Origin: Oxalobacteraceae sp. CFBP 8761
GTDB lineage: Bacteria; Pseudomonadota; Gammaproteobacteria; Burkholderiales; Burkholderiaceae_D
Assembly (NCBI GenBank): GCA_014841595.1
Contig: JACYUE010000001.1
Span: 2,716,996-2,780,995 of the forward strand
Direction: 5' to 3'
DNA: 64,000 nt
The notes below the pieces were generated by a model. It saw nothing but the letters and a program-made list of their open reading frames with translations, was not told the origin of the DNA and did no database searches. The position numbers and the translations under genes were made by a program. Shown piece after piece: positions 1 through 9,232 of this stretch (position 1 is the stretch's first letter; each line of letters opens with the position of its first letter).

Positions 1-96
1 GAGCCACTGACAGGCCGCACAGTCGCCGTCCACCGTCACGCTGCCCTGCCGTAAAATGGCCGCTTGCGGCGCTCTGCCGCTTACGGAGACAACACA

Positions 97-549
97 TTGG
101 ACTGGGATTATCCGCAACCGTTCATCCTGGCGGTGACGCCGCAGGCCGGCGACATCGATGGCCTGAACCACACCAACAATGCCGTGTACGTGCGCTGGTG
201 CGAGCAGGCCGGCTGGGCGCACTCCGACAGCCTCGGCCTGTCACTCGACGACTACCGGCGCCTCGACCGGGCGATGGCGATCCGGCGCGGCGAATACGAT
301 TACCTGCTGCCGACGTTCGTCGGCGAAGCGCTGCGCCTGGCCACCTGGCTCGTTGGCGGCGACGGCAAGCTGTCGATGGAACGGCGCTTCCAGCTCGTGC
401 GCGACAGCGATGGTGCCACGGTGCTGCGCGGGCGCTGGGACCTGGTCTGCATCGAACTCTCGAGCGGCCGGCCGCGCCGCATGCCCGCCGAATTCCTGGA
501 CACGTACATGCCGGTGATCGTGGGCGGCCTGCCTACAGGATCTCGCTGA
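97..549 (+). CDS. Acyl-CoA thioesterase, hotdog fold (4HBT-like)
   Basis: The product (about 150 residues) looks like a single hotdog-fold thioesterase that hydrolyses acyl-CoA thioesters in the cytoplasm. The visible signature is DIDGLNHTNNAVYVRWCE near residue 19, matching the family pattern of an acidic residue, His, Asn-Asn, Tyr, Trp and Glu around the central helix. I chose the TTG at 97 because GGAG lies eight bases upstream (85-88); an in-frame TTG at 64 would add eleven residues without a better ribosome site. The 3' end overlaps the convergent arsC-like gene by 17 bases. The substrate cannot be read from the sequence. Confidence 0.8.
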   Translation: MDWDYPQPFILAVTPQAGDIDGLNHTNNAVYVRWCEQAGWAHSDSLGLSLDDYRRLDRAMAIRRGEYDYLLPTFVGEALRLATWLVGGDGKLSMERRFQLVRDSDGATVLRGRWDLVCIELSSGRPRRMPAEFLDTYMPVIVGGLPTGSR

Positions 550-886
550 CGCGCGTGAATGGCCGGCACAGTCGCACACCCTTGGGTGTCACGACAAATG
601 GCCGCTCGATCAGAATCGGATGCGCGACCATCGCGTCCAGCAGCGCAGCGTCGCTGGTGCCCGGCTGGTCCAGCCCCAATTCGGTGAAGACCGCTTCCTT
701 GCTGCGCACGGCCTCCCGCACCGTGATGCCTGCATCGGCAATCAAGCGGGTCAGCGTGTCACGTGTCGGCGGGTTGGCCAGATAGTCGATGATCTGCGGT
801 TCATGACAGGCGTCGCGGATGGCGGCCAGCGTGTTGCGCGACGTGCCGCAGCGGGCATTGTGATAAATCGTGATAGCCATGGTCAT
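533..886 (-). CDS. arsC: ArsC-family arsenate reductase (glutaredoxin-type)
   Basis: This 117-residue protein has the ArsC/thioredoxin-fold layout. The N-terminal strand ends in HNARCGTSRNTL with the candidate catalytic Cys at 13, and the later RPFVVTPKGVRLCRP segment holds the conserved Arg and cis-Pro region. In the family it reduces arsenate to arsenite with glutathione and glutaredoxin. No arsR, arsB or acr3 is adjacent, so a general ArsC/Spx-like oxidoreductase role (YffB type) is an alternative. Two in-frame ATGs (886 and 880) are possible and neither has a clear Shine-Dalgarno sequence. Confidence 0.8.
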   Translation of the reverse strand: MTMAITIYHNARCGTSRNTLAAIRDACHEPQIIDYLANPPTRDTLTRLIADAGITVREAVRSKEAVFTELGLDQPGTSDAALLDAMVAHPILIERPFVVTPKGVRLCRPFTRVSEIL

Positions 887-1071
887 AGCAATGGTGTTTT
901 TCTATTCATGGTGTGGTGAATCGGACAACGACATGATAACCACAGCGCATACCCGTCACCACTATTTTGCTTGTTCCCCCTTCCGGGCCGGGCTAGAATC
1001 GCACGCTTGATTTTATCGAGCGTAAGAACTGCAGCCGTTGCAGATGACTGACGCCACCCTCCGGAGACCCG

Positions 1072-1704
1072 ATGACCGACTACTTGCTGCGCCCTGCAGC
1101 CCTGCCCACCCTGCGCCAGCGCGCGGCGCTGCGTGTACTGCAGTGCTTCGGCTGGAAGGTGTTCTTCAAACCGTTGCCAGGGCCGCACGGTGTTTGCGTC
1201 ATCTATCCGCATACGTCGAACTGGGATTTCCCGATCGGCCTGCTGGCCACGTGGGCCATGGGCACGCAGTTCAAGTGGCTGGCCAAGGACACGCTGTTCC
1301 GGGGACCGATGGGCCGCCTGATGCGCCACTGGGGCGGCGTCCCGGTCGACCGCCGCGCGCCGATGGGCGCGACGCGCCAGCTGGCTGACACCATGCTCGC
1401 CGCGCCATCGTTCTGGATCGGCATCACGCCGGAAGGCACGCGCGCCTATCGTCCCAACTGGAAAAGCGGCTTCTACCACCTCGCTGTCACGGCCAATGTG
1501 CCGATGGTGCTGGTGCGTTTTGACTATGGCAAGAAAGAGCTGAGCCTGGTCGACACGATGACACCGACCGGTGACGTCGAGCGCGACATGGACGCCATCC
1601 GCGCCGTCTACGTCGGCAGCCAGGCGCTGTACCCGGAGAATGCTGCGCCGATCGTGCTGGCGCCGCCACGCGACGAGCAATCCGCGCAGCGCAAGCGGGC
1701 CTGA
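1072..1704 (+). CDS. PlsC-like lysophospholipid acyltransferase family protein
   Basis: This 210-residue protein carries the acyltransferase motifs of the PlsC superfamily: HTSNWD (HX4D, residues 47-52) for catalysis and PEGTR (120-124) for phosphate binding. The family moves acyl chains onto lysophosphatidic acid or related lipids at the inner face of the cytoplasmic membrane. It is shorter than classical PlsC and lacks an obvious N-terminal membrane anchor, as in the small acyltransferase subgroup with HTSNWD. A GGAG site precedes the ATG (1059-1062). It stands alone, between the divergent arsC-like gene and the convergent sulP gene. Confidence 0.8.
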   Translation: MTDYLLRPAALPTLRQRAALRVLQCFGWKVFFKPLPGPHGVCVIYPHTSNWDFPIGLLATWAMGTQFKWLAKDTLFRGPMGRLMRHWGGVPVDRRAPMGATRQLADTMLAAPSFWIGITPEGTRAYRPNWKSGFYHLAVTANVPMVLVRFDYGKKELSLVDTMTPTGDVERDMDAIRAVYVGSQALYPENAAPIVLAPPRDEQSAQRKRA

Positions 1705-1715
1705 ACGCCGCGGGC

Positions 1716-3374
1716 TCAGTCCCGCGGCGGCGAACCCGCCAGCTGGTCCCACGCAATGGCGGCGCTCAGGAACACCTGGCCATCGAGTTTGCCCAACAAG
1801 TCGCTTTCCTTGAGCCGGTCCATGACCGGCCCCTTCACTTCCGCCAGGTGCAGCAGCACCCCGCGCTGGCGTAGCGAACTGATCAGCTCTTCGAGCCCGA
1901 ACAGCGCCGACGTGTCGATCGCATTCACGGCCGACAGCACCAGCACCAGATGGCGCGTCCCCGGATGGGCGACGAGTTCTTCGTCGATGCGCTCGTTGAC
2001 CGCATCCACATTGCCGAAGAACAGGCCGGCATCGACCCGCAGCATCAACAGCCCCGGCGTCGTCTCGGCCGAATAGCGCTCCACGTTGCGGAAGTGTTCG
2101 GTGCCATGGATGCGGCCCAGCACCGCGATATGCGGCCGGCTGGCGCGCCAGATCAGCACGACCATCGACAGCGCCACGCCCACCAGCACGCCGGCTTCGA
2201 CGCCCAGCAGCAGCACCCCGCCGGCGGTAGCCAGCAGCGCCAGCGCATCGGCGCGGTCGTAGCGCCAGGCGGTGCGCAGCGTCGACAGGTCGAGCATCCC
2301 GAGCACCGCAACGATGATTGTTGCGGCCAGTGTGGGCAGCGGCAGCAGTGCGAGCCAGCCGGTGGGCAGCACGAGCGCCAGCGCCAGCAGGCCGGCGGTG
2401 ATCATGCTGGCCAGTTGCGTGTTGGCGCCGGCCGCGAAATTGACGGCCGAACGCGACAGACTGCCGGTGACGGGAAAGCCGCCGGTCAGCGCGCTGCCGA
2501 CGTTGGCCGCGCCCAGGCCCACCAGTTCGCGGTTGCTGACCAGTTTTTCGCCGCCCCGCTTGAGCGCCAGCGCCTGCGCGCCCGACATGCTGATCAGGAA
2601 CACCATGAAGCCAATCAAGAGCGCCGGTTGGAGCAGCGCTTGCCAGTGCTGCGACGACGTCGCCAGGTTCAGCCCCGGCAAACCGGTCGGCACGGCGCCC
2701 GTCGTCGCCACCCCCATCTGCACAAGACCCAGCTGCTGCACGAGCGCCATCGCGCCCAGCACGACGGCAATCGGCGCCAGCTTGGACCCGACGTCGGCCG
2801 CCGCTGCCGGCACGCGCAGCCGGCGCAGCAGCGGCGCCAGGTGACTGCGCGCGGCCAACAGCAGCACGAGCGAACCGACGCCCAGCAGGATGCTTGGCCA
2901 GTGCGGCGTCATGCCGATCTCGATGGGGCCGCCCACCAGCGTGCGCAACTGCCCCCACGCGATGACGATCGCCGAGCCGATGGTGAAGCCGCTCATCACG
3001 GGTCGCGAAAAGAAGTTGGCGAGAAAGCCGATGCGCAGCAGCCCGCACAGCAGCAGGACCAGGCCGGACAACAGGGCCAGTTGCGCGGCCAGCACGCCAT
3101 ACAGCGCCGTGCCCGGCGTGGCCAGTGGCGCCAGCGTGGACGCCGTCATCAGGGAAATGATCGCCATCGGCCCGACCGATTGCGTGGTGCTGGTACCGAA
3201 CAGCGCATACAGCAAGGGCGGGACGATGCTGGCATAGATGCCGACCGCCGGCGGCAGGCCCGCCACCAGGGCGTAGGCCATGCCCTGCGGGATCATCATC
3301 ATCGCCACCACGATGCCGGCGCTGATATCGCCCGGCAGCGCGGCGCGCCGGTACGGGCGCAACCACTCAAGCAT
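1716..3374 (-). CDS. SulP-family inorganic anion transporter with STAS domain
   Basis: The 552-residue protein begins with the SulP signature (DISAGIVVAMMMIPQGMAYA, then a GLPPAVGIYASIVPP stretch) and has ten or more hydrophobic segments up to about residue 415. A cytoplasmic STAS domain follows (about 430-545), including the VLSAVNAIDTSALFGLEEL region. Family members carry sulfate, bicarbonate or other anions across the inner membrane. The substrate cannot be told, and no sulfur-assimilation or carbonic anhydrase gene is beside it. AGGA lies a few bases before the ATG. The gene is followed by the convergent acyltransferase. Confidence 0.88.
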   Translation of the reverse strand: MLEWLRPYRRAALPGDISAGIVVAMMMIPQGMAYALVAGLPPAVGIYASIVPPLLYALFGTSTTQSVGPMAIISLMTASTLAPLATPGTALYGVLAAQLALLSGLVLLLCGLLRIGFLANFFSRPVMSGFTIGSAIVIAWGQLRTLVGGPIEIGMTPHWPSILLGVGSLVLLLAARSHLAPLLRRLRVPAAAADVGSKLAPIAVVLGAMALVQQLGLVQMGVATTGAVPTGLPGLNLATSSQHWQALLQPALLIGFMVFLISMSGAQALALKRGGEKLVSNRELVGLGAANVGSALTGGFPVTGSLSRSAVNFAAGANTQLASMITAGLLALALVLPTGWLALLPLPTLAATIIVAVLGMLDLSTLRTAWRYDRADALALLATAGGVLLLGVEAGVLVGVALSMVVLIWRASRPHIAVLGRIHGTEHFRNVERYSAETTPGLLMLRVDAGLFFGNVDAVNERIDEELVAHPGTRHLVLVLSAVNAIDTSALFGLEELISSLRQRGVLLHLAEVKGPVMDRLKESDLLGKLDGQVFLSAAIAWDQLAGSPPRD

Positions 3375-3461
3375 GGAAAGTCCTGGCCGGGACGGCCGGA
3401 GGTGAAAAGAACGCTAGCGTAGCATGATTACCAGCCCAGGCCGAGCCTCAGGACGCATACT

Positions 3462-4040
3462 TCAACGGGCCAGCGCCACCAGCCAGATGCCCGCCGCGCC
3501 GATGGCCGCAGCCAGTGGCCGGCGCAGGCGCTCGCCCGGAATCGCGCCCAGCAGCATCAGCCCGGCGCTGGCCAGGATGAAGCCGGCGCCGCTGGCCATG
3601 CCGGTCAGTTCATTCCCGTGCGCGAGTCCATGCACGAACGCGCAGGCGCCGACGGTAAGTACCGCCATTTGCCGCTGCTGCAGTCGTGGCGCATATGCCG
3701 CCAACCCGCCCAGCAGCAGCACGGTCGCCGCGATCGACAGTTCGAGAGCCGGCAACGCGACGCCGCCGCTGCTGGCCGCACCCAGCGCCATCATCACGAG
3801 GAACGTCGGTGCGAGCAGGTAGCGGTGCTGCTGGCGGCTCCAGAGGCCAACCGCGAGCAGCGCCAGCAGATGGTCGACGCCCGTCACCGGGTGCAGCAGG
3901 CCAGCCACGAAGCCACTGTCGGGCGCGTGTCCGGGATGCGCGGCCGCCGGCAGCGCCAGTGTCAGGGCGGTCACGGCCACGCCCGCGCGGGCCTGGTGGT
4001 GGCGGATGGTGTGGTGCAGCGCGCGCAAACTTGTCGTCAT
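3462..4040 (-). CDS. ureJ: HupE/UreJ-family nickel permease
   Basis: I start this 192-residue membrane protein at the ATG at 4040, preceded by GGGAGAT; a longer in-frame extension would begin inside ureG. After a cleavable-looking N-terminal hydrophobic stretch ending PAAAHPGHAP come the HupE/UreJ hallmarks: HPVTGVDHLLALLAVG with its His and Asp residues, and FVHGLAHGNEL further on. About six transmembrane segments are visible. Family members import nickel for hydrogenase or urease. It is the last gene of the urease operon, so delivering nickel for UreC is the obvious role. Confidence 0.88.
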   Translation of the reverse strand: MTTSLRALHHTIRHHQARAGVAVTALTLALPAAAHPGHAPDSGFVAGLLHPVTGVDHLLALLAVGLWSRQQHRYLLAPTFLVMMALGAASSGGVALPALELSIAATVLLLGGLAAYAPRLQQRQMAVLTVGACAFVHGLAHGNELTGMASGAGFILASAGLMLLGAIPGERLRRPLAAAIGAAGIWLVALAR

Positions 4041-4056
4041 GGTTATCTCCCTGGTG

Positions 4057-4680
<624 letters not shown>

Positions 4681-4703
4681 GCTTGCTCCTTCATCAACAA
4701 TGA

Positions 4704-5369
4704 TCACGACCGGTACAAGCGGCCATGCTGCACTTCGTGGCGCATCGACAGCATCGACAGGCCAGGTGCCCAGTTCGACAATTCGTCGTCCGGCAAACGC
4801 CGCGCCAGTTCAACGGCGCGCTCGATCTCGGGCCGCAGCGACAGCAGCAGGCGCTGGCCGGCCACCTGCCCCAGCGGCACCGACTTGACGCACACCAGCA
4901 CCTGGTTTTCAACCCACGCAAACACCATCGCCAGCAGCGCTTCTTCATGCGGAATATCGAGTCCGTCCACCGCGCAGGCAAACGCCAGCGGCAGCGTGAC
5001 GTCCTCGCCGAGCGCGCGCGTGTCGGCCACGCCCAGCTCCGCGATCAGGCGACTCAGCGAATAGCCCATCTGGACCGATTCGGCGCGCAGTTCGGCCGTG
5101 TCGCGCGACGCCAGGAAGCACCCGCCCCAGTGCGCAATCGTCTCGTCATCGCGCGCGGCAAATGCTTTCAAAAGACGCCACAACACGGGCGCATCCCAAC
5201 GCGCCACGACGTCATCGAGGTAGCGCACGATCCACGCGCGAGCGCTGTCGGCGTCCGTGACCAGGCCTTCTTCGAGCGCCGCTTCGAGGCCCTGCGAATA
5301 GCTGTAGCCGCCGATCGGCAAGGCCGGGCTGGCAAACTGCAGCAGGTGCAACAGGCTGGCGGCGTTCAT
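4704..5369 (-). CDS. ureF: Urease accessory protein UreF
   Basis: This all-helical 221-residue protein is UreF, the bridge between UreD and UreG in the nickel-insertion complex. The family signature [18 protein letters not shown] lies near residue 20, and the C-terminus ends in the conserved [18 protein letters not shown]. Its start overlaps the end of ureE by four bases, consistent with translational coupling. Length is normal for the family. Confidence 0.95.
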   Translation of the reverse strand: MNAASLLHLLQFASPALPIGGYSYSQGLEAALEEGLVTDADSARAWIVRYLDDVVARWDAPVLWRLLKAFAARDDETIAHWGGCFLASRDTAELRAESVQMGYSLSRLIAELGVADTRALGEDVTLPLAFACAVDGLDIPHEEALLAMVFAWVENQVLVCVKSVPLGQVAGQRLLLSLRPEIERAVELARRLPDDELSNWAPGLSMLSMRHEVQHGRLYRS

Positions 5370-5899
5370 GTCGGATCCGGTGCTATTGGCGCAACGTCCG
5401 ACGGCCGGTGAATCTTCTGGCGCAGCGGCACCGGCGCCAGCAAGCCGCCCGGCCCCTGCTCATGATGGTGACCGTGGCCGCCGCCATACGCGCCCGCCTC
5501 CGGCTCGAATCTGGCCAGTTCTTCACTGACGTCGGCACCCAGCCCCGCGACCATCTCGCGCAGCACCGGATCGACACGGATGCGCAGCCAGCCGGGGCCC
5601 ACCTGCGTCTGCGTGTGACGGTTCCCCAGGTGAAAGGCGCAGCGGGCCAGCAGCGTCGCGTCGCTGCAGCGCACGACATACGTCGGCTCCAGCGCGGCCT
5701 CGACGCGTACGACACGCCCGCCTTCGCCCAGCAGCAGGTCGCCATCGCGCAGCACCGTGCCGCGCACGAGGAACAGCGCGACCTCTTCGCCCGAGGCCAG
5801 GCGTGCGCGCTGGCGGCAGCGCTCCCGTTGTTCGAACGGCAGCACCAGCGTGTCGTGCACGACGTCGGCAACAAGGATGCGGGTATGCAGTGAAATCAT
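5366..5899 (-). CDS. ureE: Urease accessory nickel metallochaperone UreE
   Basis: UreE (177 residues) delivers nickel to the UreDFG complex. The N-terminal domain contains the family's RxRARLASGEEVALFL segment, and the metal-binding domain contains CAFHLGNRHTQTQV with the conserved dimer-interface His. A short C-terminal His-rich stretch (GGGHGHHHEQ) could hold extra nickel. It is translationally coupled to ureF and lies ten bases downstream of ureC. Confidence 0.95.
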   Translation of the reverse strand: MISLHTRILVADVVHDTLVLPFEQRERCRQRARLASGEEVALFLVRGTVLRDGDLLLGEGGRVVRVEAALEPTYVVRCSDATLLARCAFHLGNRHTQTQVGPGWLRIRVDPVLREMVAGLGADVSEELARFEPEAGAYGGGHGHHHEQGPGGLLAPVPLRQKIHRPSDVAPIAPDPT

Positions 5900-5908
5900 G
5901 GATGGCCT

Positions 5909-7612
5909 CTAGAACAGAAAGTAACGCTGCGCCAGCGGCAGCATGCTGGCCGCTTCGCACACGAGCAGGCGGCCGTCGGCCCGCACTTCATAGGTTTCGG
6001 GATCGACTTCCATGTGCGGCGTGGCGCCGTTGTGGATCATGTCGCGCTTGCGCAGGCCGCGCGTGCCGCGCACGGCGATCGTCGTCTTGGTCAGTCCCAG
6101 CGTGCGCGCGATGCCGGCCTCGAACGCGCTTTGTGAAACAAACGTGAACGACTTGCGCAGGCCGCCGCCAAACGCGCCGAACATGGGCCGGTAATGCACC
6201 GGCTGCGGCGTCGGGATCGAGGCATTCGGGTCGCCCATCAGGCTCGCCGCGATCATCCCGCCCTTGACGACCATCGACGGCTTGACGCCAAAGAAGGCGG
6301 GCCGCCACAGCACGATGTCGGCGATCTTTCCCACCTCGAGCGAGCCGACGACGTGCGCGATGCCGTGCGTGATGGCGGGATTGATCGTGTACTTGGCGAT
6401 GTAGCGCTTGACGCGGGCATTGTCGTTGCGTGACGAGTCGCCGTCCAAAGCGCCGCGCTGCACCTTCATCTTGTGCGCCGTCTGCCAGGTGCGCATGATC
6501 GTCTCGCCCACGCGCCCCATCGCCTGCGAGTCCGACGACATCATCGAGATCGCGCCCAGGTCGTGCAGGATGTCCTCGGCGGCGATCGTCTCGCGCCGGA
6601 TGCGCGATTCTGCAAACGCCACGTCCTCGGCAATCGCCGGGTCGAGGTGGTGGCAGACCATCAGCATGTCCAGGTGCTCGTCGAGCGTATTGACCGTGAA
6701 CGGGCGCGTGGGATTGGTCGACGACGGCAGCACGTTGTCGTAGCCCACGGCCGCGATGATGTCCGGCGCATGGCCACCGCCGGCACCCTCGGTGTGGAAG
6801 GTGTGGATCGTGCGGCCCTTGAACGCCGCCACGGTCGACTCCAGAAAGCCTGCCTCGTTGAGCGTGTCGGAATGCAGCGCCACCTGCACGTCCAGCCGTT
6901 CGGCCACCGACAGGCAATTGTCGATCGCGGCGGGCGTGCTGCCCCAGTCTTCGTGCAGCTTCAGGCCCACGGCGCCGGCATGGACCTGCTCTTCGAGCGG
7001 GCCGGGCTGGCTGACGTTGCCCTTGCCAAAAAAGCCCAGATTCATCGGGAACGCGTCGGCCGCCTGCAGCATCGAATGAATGTGCCAGGCGCCCGGCGTG
7101 CAGGTCGTGGCGGCCGTGCCGACGGCGGGCCCGGTGCCGCCGCCCAGCATCGTCGTGATGCCCGAGTACAGCGCTTCATCGATCTGCTGCGGGCAGATGA
7201 AATGGATGTGCGTGTCGACACCACCGGCCGTGACGATCATGCCTTCGCCGGCGATGATCTCGGTGGCACCGCCGATGGCCATCGTGACATTCGGCTGGAT
7301 ATCCGGGTTGCCGGCCTTGCCGATGGCGGCAATCAGGCCATCCTTGATCCCGATGTCGGCCTTGACGATGCCCCAGTGGTCGATGATGACGGCGTTGGTG
7401 ATGACGGTGTCCATCACGCCCTCGCGCAGACGCTGCGACTGGCCCATGCCGTCGCGGATCACTTTGCCGCCGCCGAACTTGACCTCTTCGCCGTAGGTCG
7501 CGAAGTCGCGTTCGATCTCGATCACGAGGTCGGTGTCGGCCAGGCGGATCCGGTCGCCCGTGGTCGGGCCATACATGTCGGCGTAGGCCTGGCGGCTGAG
7601 CGTGACCATCAT
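5909..7612 (-). CDS. ureC: Urease alpha subunit UreC (catalytic)
   Basis: UreC hydrolyses urea to ammonia and carbamate with a dinuclear nickel centre. All active-site elements can be read: HIHFICPQQ (nickel-binding His pair), GLKLHEDWG (the Lys that is carbamylated), [12 protein letters not shown] (His ligands), VCHHLDP in the mobile-flap region, and [12 protein letters not shown] with the Asp ligand. At 567 residues it is full length. The first codons overlap the end of ureB by four bases; the ORF starts with two adjacent ATGs (7612 and 7609). Confidence 0.97.
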   Translation of the reverse strand: MMVTLSRQAYADMYGPTTGDRIRLADTDLVIEIERDFATYGEEVKFGGGKVIRDGMGQSQRLREGVMDTVITNAVIIDHWGIVKADIGIKDGLIAAIGKAGNPDIQPNVTMAIGGATEIIAGEGMIVTAGGVDTHIHFICPQQIDEALYSGITTMLGGGTGPAVGTAATTCTPGAWHIHSMLQAADAFPMNLGFFGKGNVSQPGPLEEQVHAGAVGLKLHEDWGSTPAAIDNCLSVAERLDVQVALHSDTLNEAGFLESTVAAFKGRTIHTFHTEGAGGGHAPDIIAAVGYDNVLPSSTNPTRPFTVNTLDEHLDMLMVCHHLDPAIAEDVAFAESRIRRETIAAEDILHDLGAISMMSSDSQAMGRVGETIMRTWQTAHKMKVQRGALDGDSSRNDNARVKRYIAKYTINPAITHGIAHVVGSLEVGKIADIVLWRPAFFGVKPSMVVKGGMIAASLMGDPNASIPTPQPVHYRPMFGAFGGGLRKSFTFVSQSAFEAGIARTLGLTKTTIAVRGTRGLRKRDMIHNGATPHMEVDPETYEVRADGRLLVCEAASMLPLAQRYFLF

Positions 7613-7947
7613 GCCTCCCCTGGTGTGAAAGGTACGACCGCAGGCAACGGCCCCGACACGCGGCCCTGGAAACCATGCACGATCCGCTCGCCCGCCAGGT
7701 CGACCAGTTCCACCGTGCGGCGCTGGCCTGGCTCGAAGCGCACGGCGGTGCCGGCCGCGATGTTCAGCCGCATGCCGAGCGTGCTGTCGCGCTCGAACTG
7801 CAACGCGGGATTGACTTCATAAAAATGATAATGCGAGCCGACCTGCACCGGCCGGTCGCCCGCATTGGCCACAACCACGGTCAGCGTGCGCCGACCGACG
7901 TTGAGTTCGATATCGCCGTCGTCAAGAAAGTATTCGCCTGGGATCAC
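7609..7947 (-). CDS. ureB: Urease beta subunit UreB
   Basis: The 112-residue UreB is a structural subunit of urease. It starts MIPGEYFL, typical of the family, and keeps [16 protein letters not shown] and the [10 protein letters not shown] segment near the C-terminus. As in most bacteria it is a separate gene from ureA. It is followed by ureC with a four-base overlap and preceded by ureA at eleven bases. Confidence 0.96.
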   Translation of the reverse strand: MIPGEYFLDDGDIELNVGRRTLTVVVANAGDRPVQVGSHYHFYEVNPALQFERDSTLGMRLNIAAGTAVRFEPGQRRTVELVDLAGERIVHGFQGRVSGPLPAVVPFTPGEA

Positions 7948-7959
7948 GCTGGGCTCCGG

Positions 7960-8262
7960 CTAAGGAATCGGATGGTGGACGGTCACGAGCTTGGTCCCGT
8001 CCGGGAACGTGGCCTCGACCTGAATATCGGGGATCATTTCTGGCACGCCCTCCATCACGTCGCCGCGCGCGAGGATCGTCGTGCCTTCGCTCATCAGCTC
8101 GGCCACGCTGCGGCCATCGCGCGCGCCTTCCATGATCGCGGCCGTGATCAGGGCCACGGCTTCCGGGTAATTCAGCTTGAGGCCGCGCGCACGCCGGCGT
8201 TCGGCGAGCAACGCAGCAGTAAAGATCAGCAGCTTGTCTTTTTCGCGGGGCGTCAGGTCCAT
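7960..8262 (-). CDS. ureA: Urease gamma subunit UreA
   Basis: The 100-residue UreA is the smallest urease structural subunit. The family sequence is easily recognised: [23 protein letters not shown] at the start, [21 protein letters not shown] in the middle, and the Pro-rich [21 protein letters not shown] at the end. It is separated from ureD by 27 bases. Confidence 0.97.
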   Translation of the reverse strand: MDLTPREKDKLLIFTAALLAERRRARGLKLNYPEAVALITAAIMEGARDGRSVAELMSEGTTILARGDVMEGVPEMIPDIQVEATFPDGTKLVTVHHPIP

Positions 8263-8289
8263 GGGCGGTTCCGTATCAAGTGAGCCAGT

Positions 8290-9129
8290 CTAGGTAAGCC
8301 AGATGCGCGGCGGGCACGCCGGGCGGTCGAGCAGATGGGGGCGCAGCAAAGCCCACACCTGCGCCATGACGGCGCGCGCCGCCTCGCCGTCGTCGCCGAG
8401 ATAACGCACAACGAACACCGACTTCACCTGGCTCGACGCCAGCTGCGGGTCGAGCGCGCGCACGTGCGCCTGCAGCGCGGCGGGCACGGGCCGGCCGACA
8501 GCAAGCAAGGTCGCGCACACCGCATGGCCGCGCATGCCGAGGGGGCTGGCGATGCCATCCGGGGTCAGGATGCCCTGCTCCCACCACAGCAGACGACCCT
8601 CCTGGCGAATGCGCGTGCGCTGGCGGATCCGTCCGCGCGTAAACGCTTCGCCGGCGGCCACGCGGCCGAAGCACAGGACTTCGCTGCCGATATAGGTGCT
8701 GCCGGCAGCGAGATCGACCTCGTGGTCGAGGTCGACGCTGGCTGCGTCATAGAAGATGGTTTCCTGCGGCAGCCATTCGATGGCGGCGCCCGCGCCAACC
8801 CGCAGGCGTACCGCCTGCTGCGACACGCGGCCGTTGGCGCGGTACCACTTGGCCGCGCCGGGACTGGTGGCCAGCACGCTGCAAGCGGGGCCGGCGTCGA
8901 CGTCGATCTCGAGCCGGTCGCCCCCGACCACGCCACCTGGCGGGTGCACGACGATCACGTGGCAGGCGCCGGGGCCTTCCGGATACAGCGCCTTCTGCAC
9001 ACGCAGCGGGCCGCGGTGCGTGCGGCGCACGAGGCGTGTCGTGTCGCCATCGCGCACGAAGCCCAGCGCCAGACTGGCTTGCCAGGCGGGGAAGACCGTG
9101 GATGGATCGGAAGGGGTGCAATCGCGCAT
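8290..9129 (-). CDS. ureD: Urease accessory protein UreD
   Basis: UreD is the scaffold that holds UreF and UreG on apo-urease and contains the nickel tunnel. The segments HPPGGVVGGDRLEIDV, LPQETIFYDAA and the SEVLCFGRVAAGE region are the family landmarks. I start at the ATG at 9129 (279 residues); the open frame extends upstream to 9372, but that part runs through the hairpin and the neighbouring cyclase gene and has no family similarity. It is the first gene of the urease operon, so the urease promoter probably lies between 9130 and 9190, though I could not identify clear boxes. Confidence 0.92.
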   Translation of the reverse strand: MRDCTPSDPSTVFPAWQASLALGFVRDGDTTRLVRRTHRGPLRVQKALYPEGPGACHVIVVHPPGGVVGGDRLEIDVDAGPACSVLATSPGAAKWYRANGRVSQQAVRLRVGAGAAIEWLPQETIFYDAASVDLDHEVDLAAGSTYIGSEVLCFGRVAAGEAFTRGRIRQRTRIRQEGRLLWWEQGILTPDGIASPLGMRGHAVCATLLAVGRPVPAALQAHVRALDPQLASSQVKSVFVVRYLGDDGEAARAVMAQVWALLRPHLLDRPACPPRIWLT

Positions 9130-9192
9130 GCTTGATGAAACAGCACGATGCGTGCCAGCGTCTTGACGTGGCGTGGGACGTCTATTTTGCAA

Positions 9193-9221
9193 GCGACGCG
9201 CACCGCAAAGGTGCGCGTCGC
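9193..9221 (-). terminator. Perfect 12-bp hairpin after the diguanylate cyclase gene
   Basis: GCGACGCGCACC and its exact complement flank a five-base loop, starting 11 bases after the stop codon of the minus-strand cyclase gene. The tract after the hairpin on that strand (TTGCAAAATAG) is poor in U, so this is a weak intrinsic terminator or a stabilising 3' hairpin that separates the cyclase from ureD. Confidence 0.5.
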
Positions 9222-9232
9222 ACCCGAACGCG

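Noticed and set aside
883..3366. An 827-codon minus-strand frame over the sulP gene and beyond
   Set aside because: Its composition (Arg/Gly/Ala-rich, no motifs) is that of a frame shadow, while the SulP frame at 1716-3374 has clear family motifs.
1950..3422. A 490-codon plus-strand frame antisense to sulP
   Set aside because: Rich in His, Arg and Gln with no motif; typical of an antisense frame opposite a membrane-protein gene.
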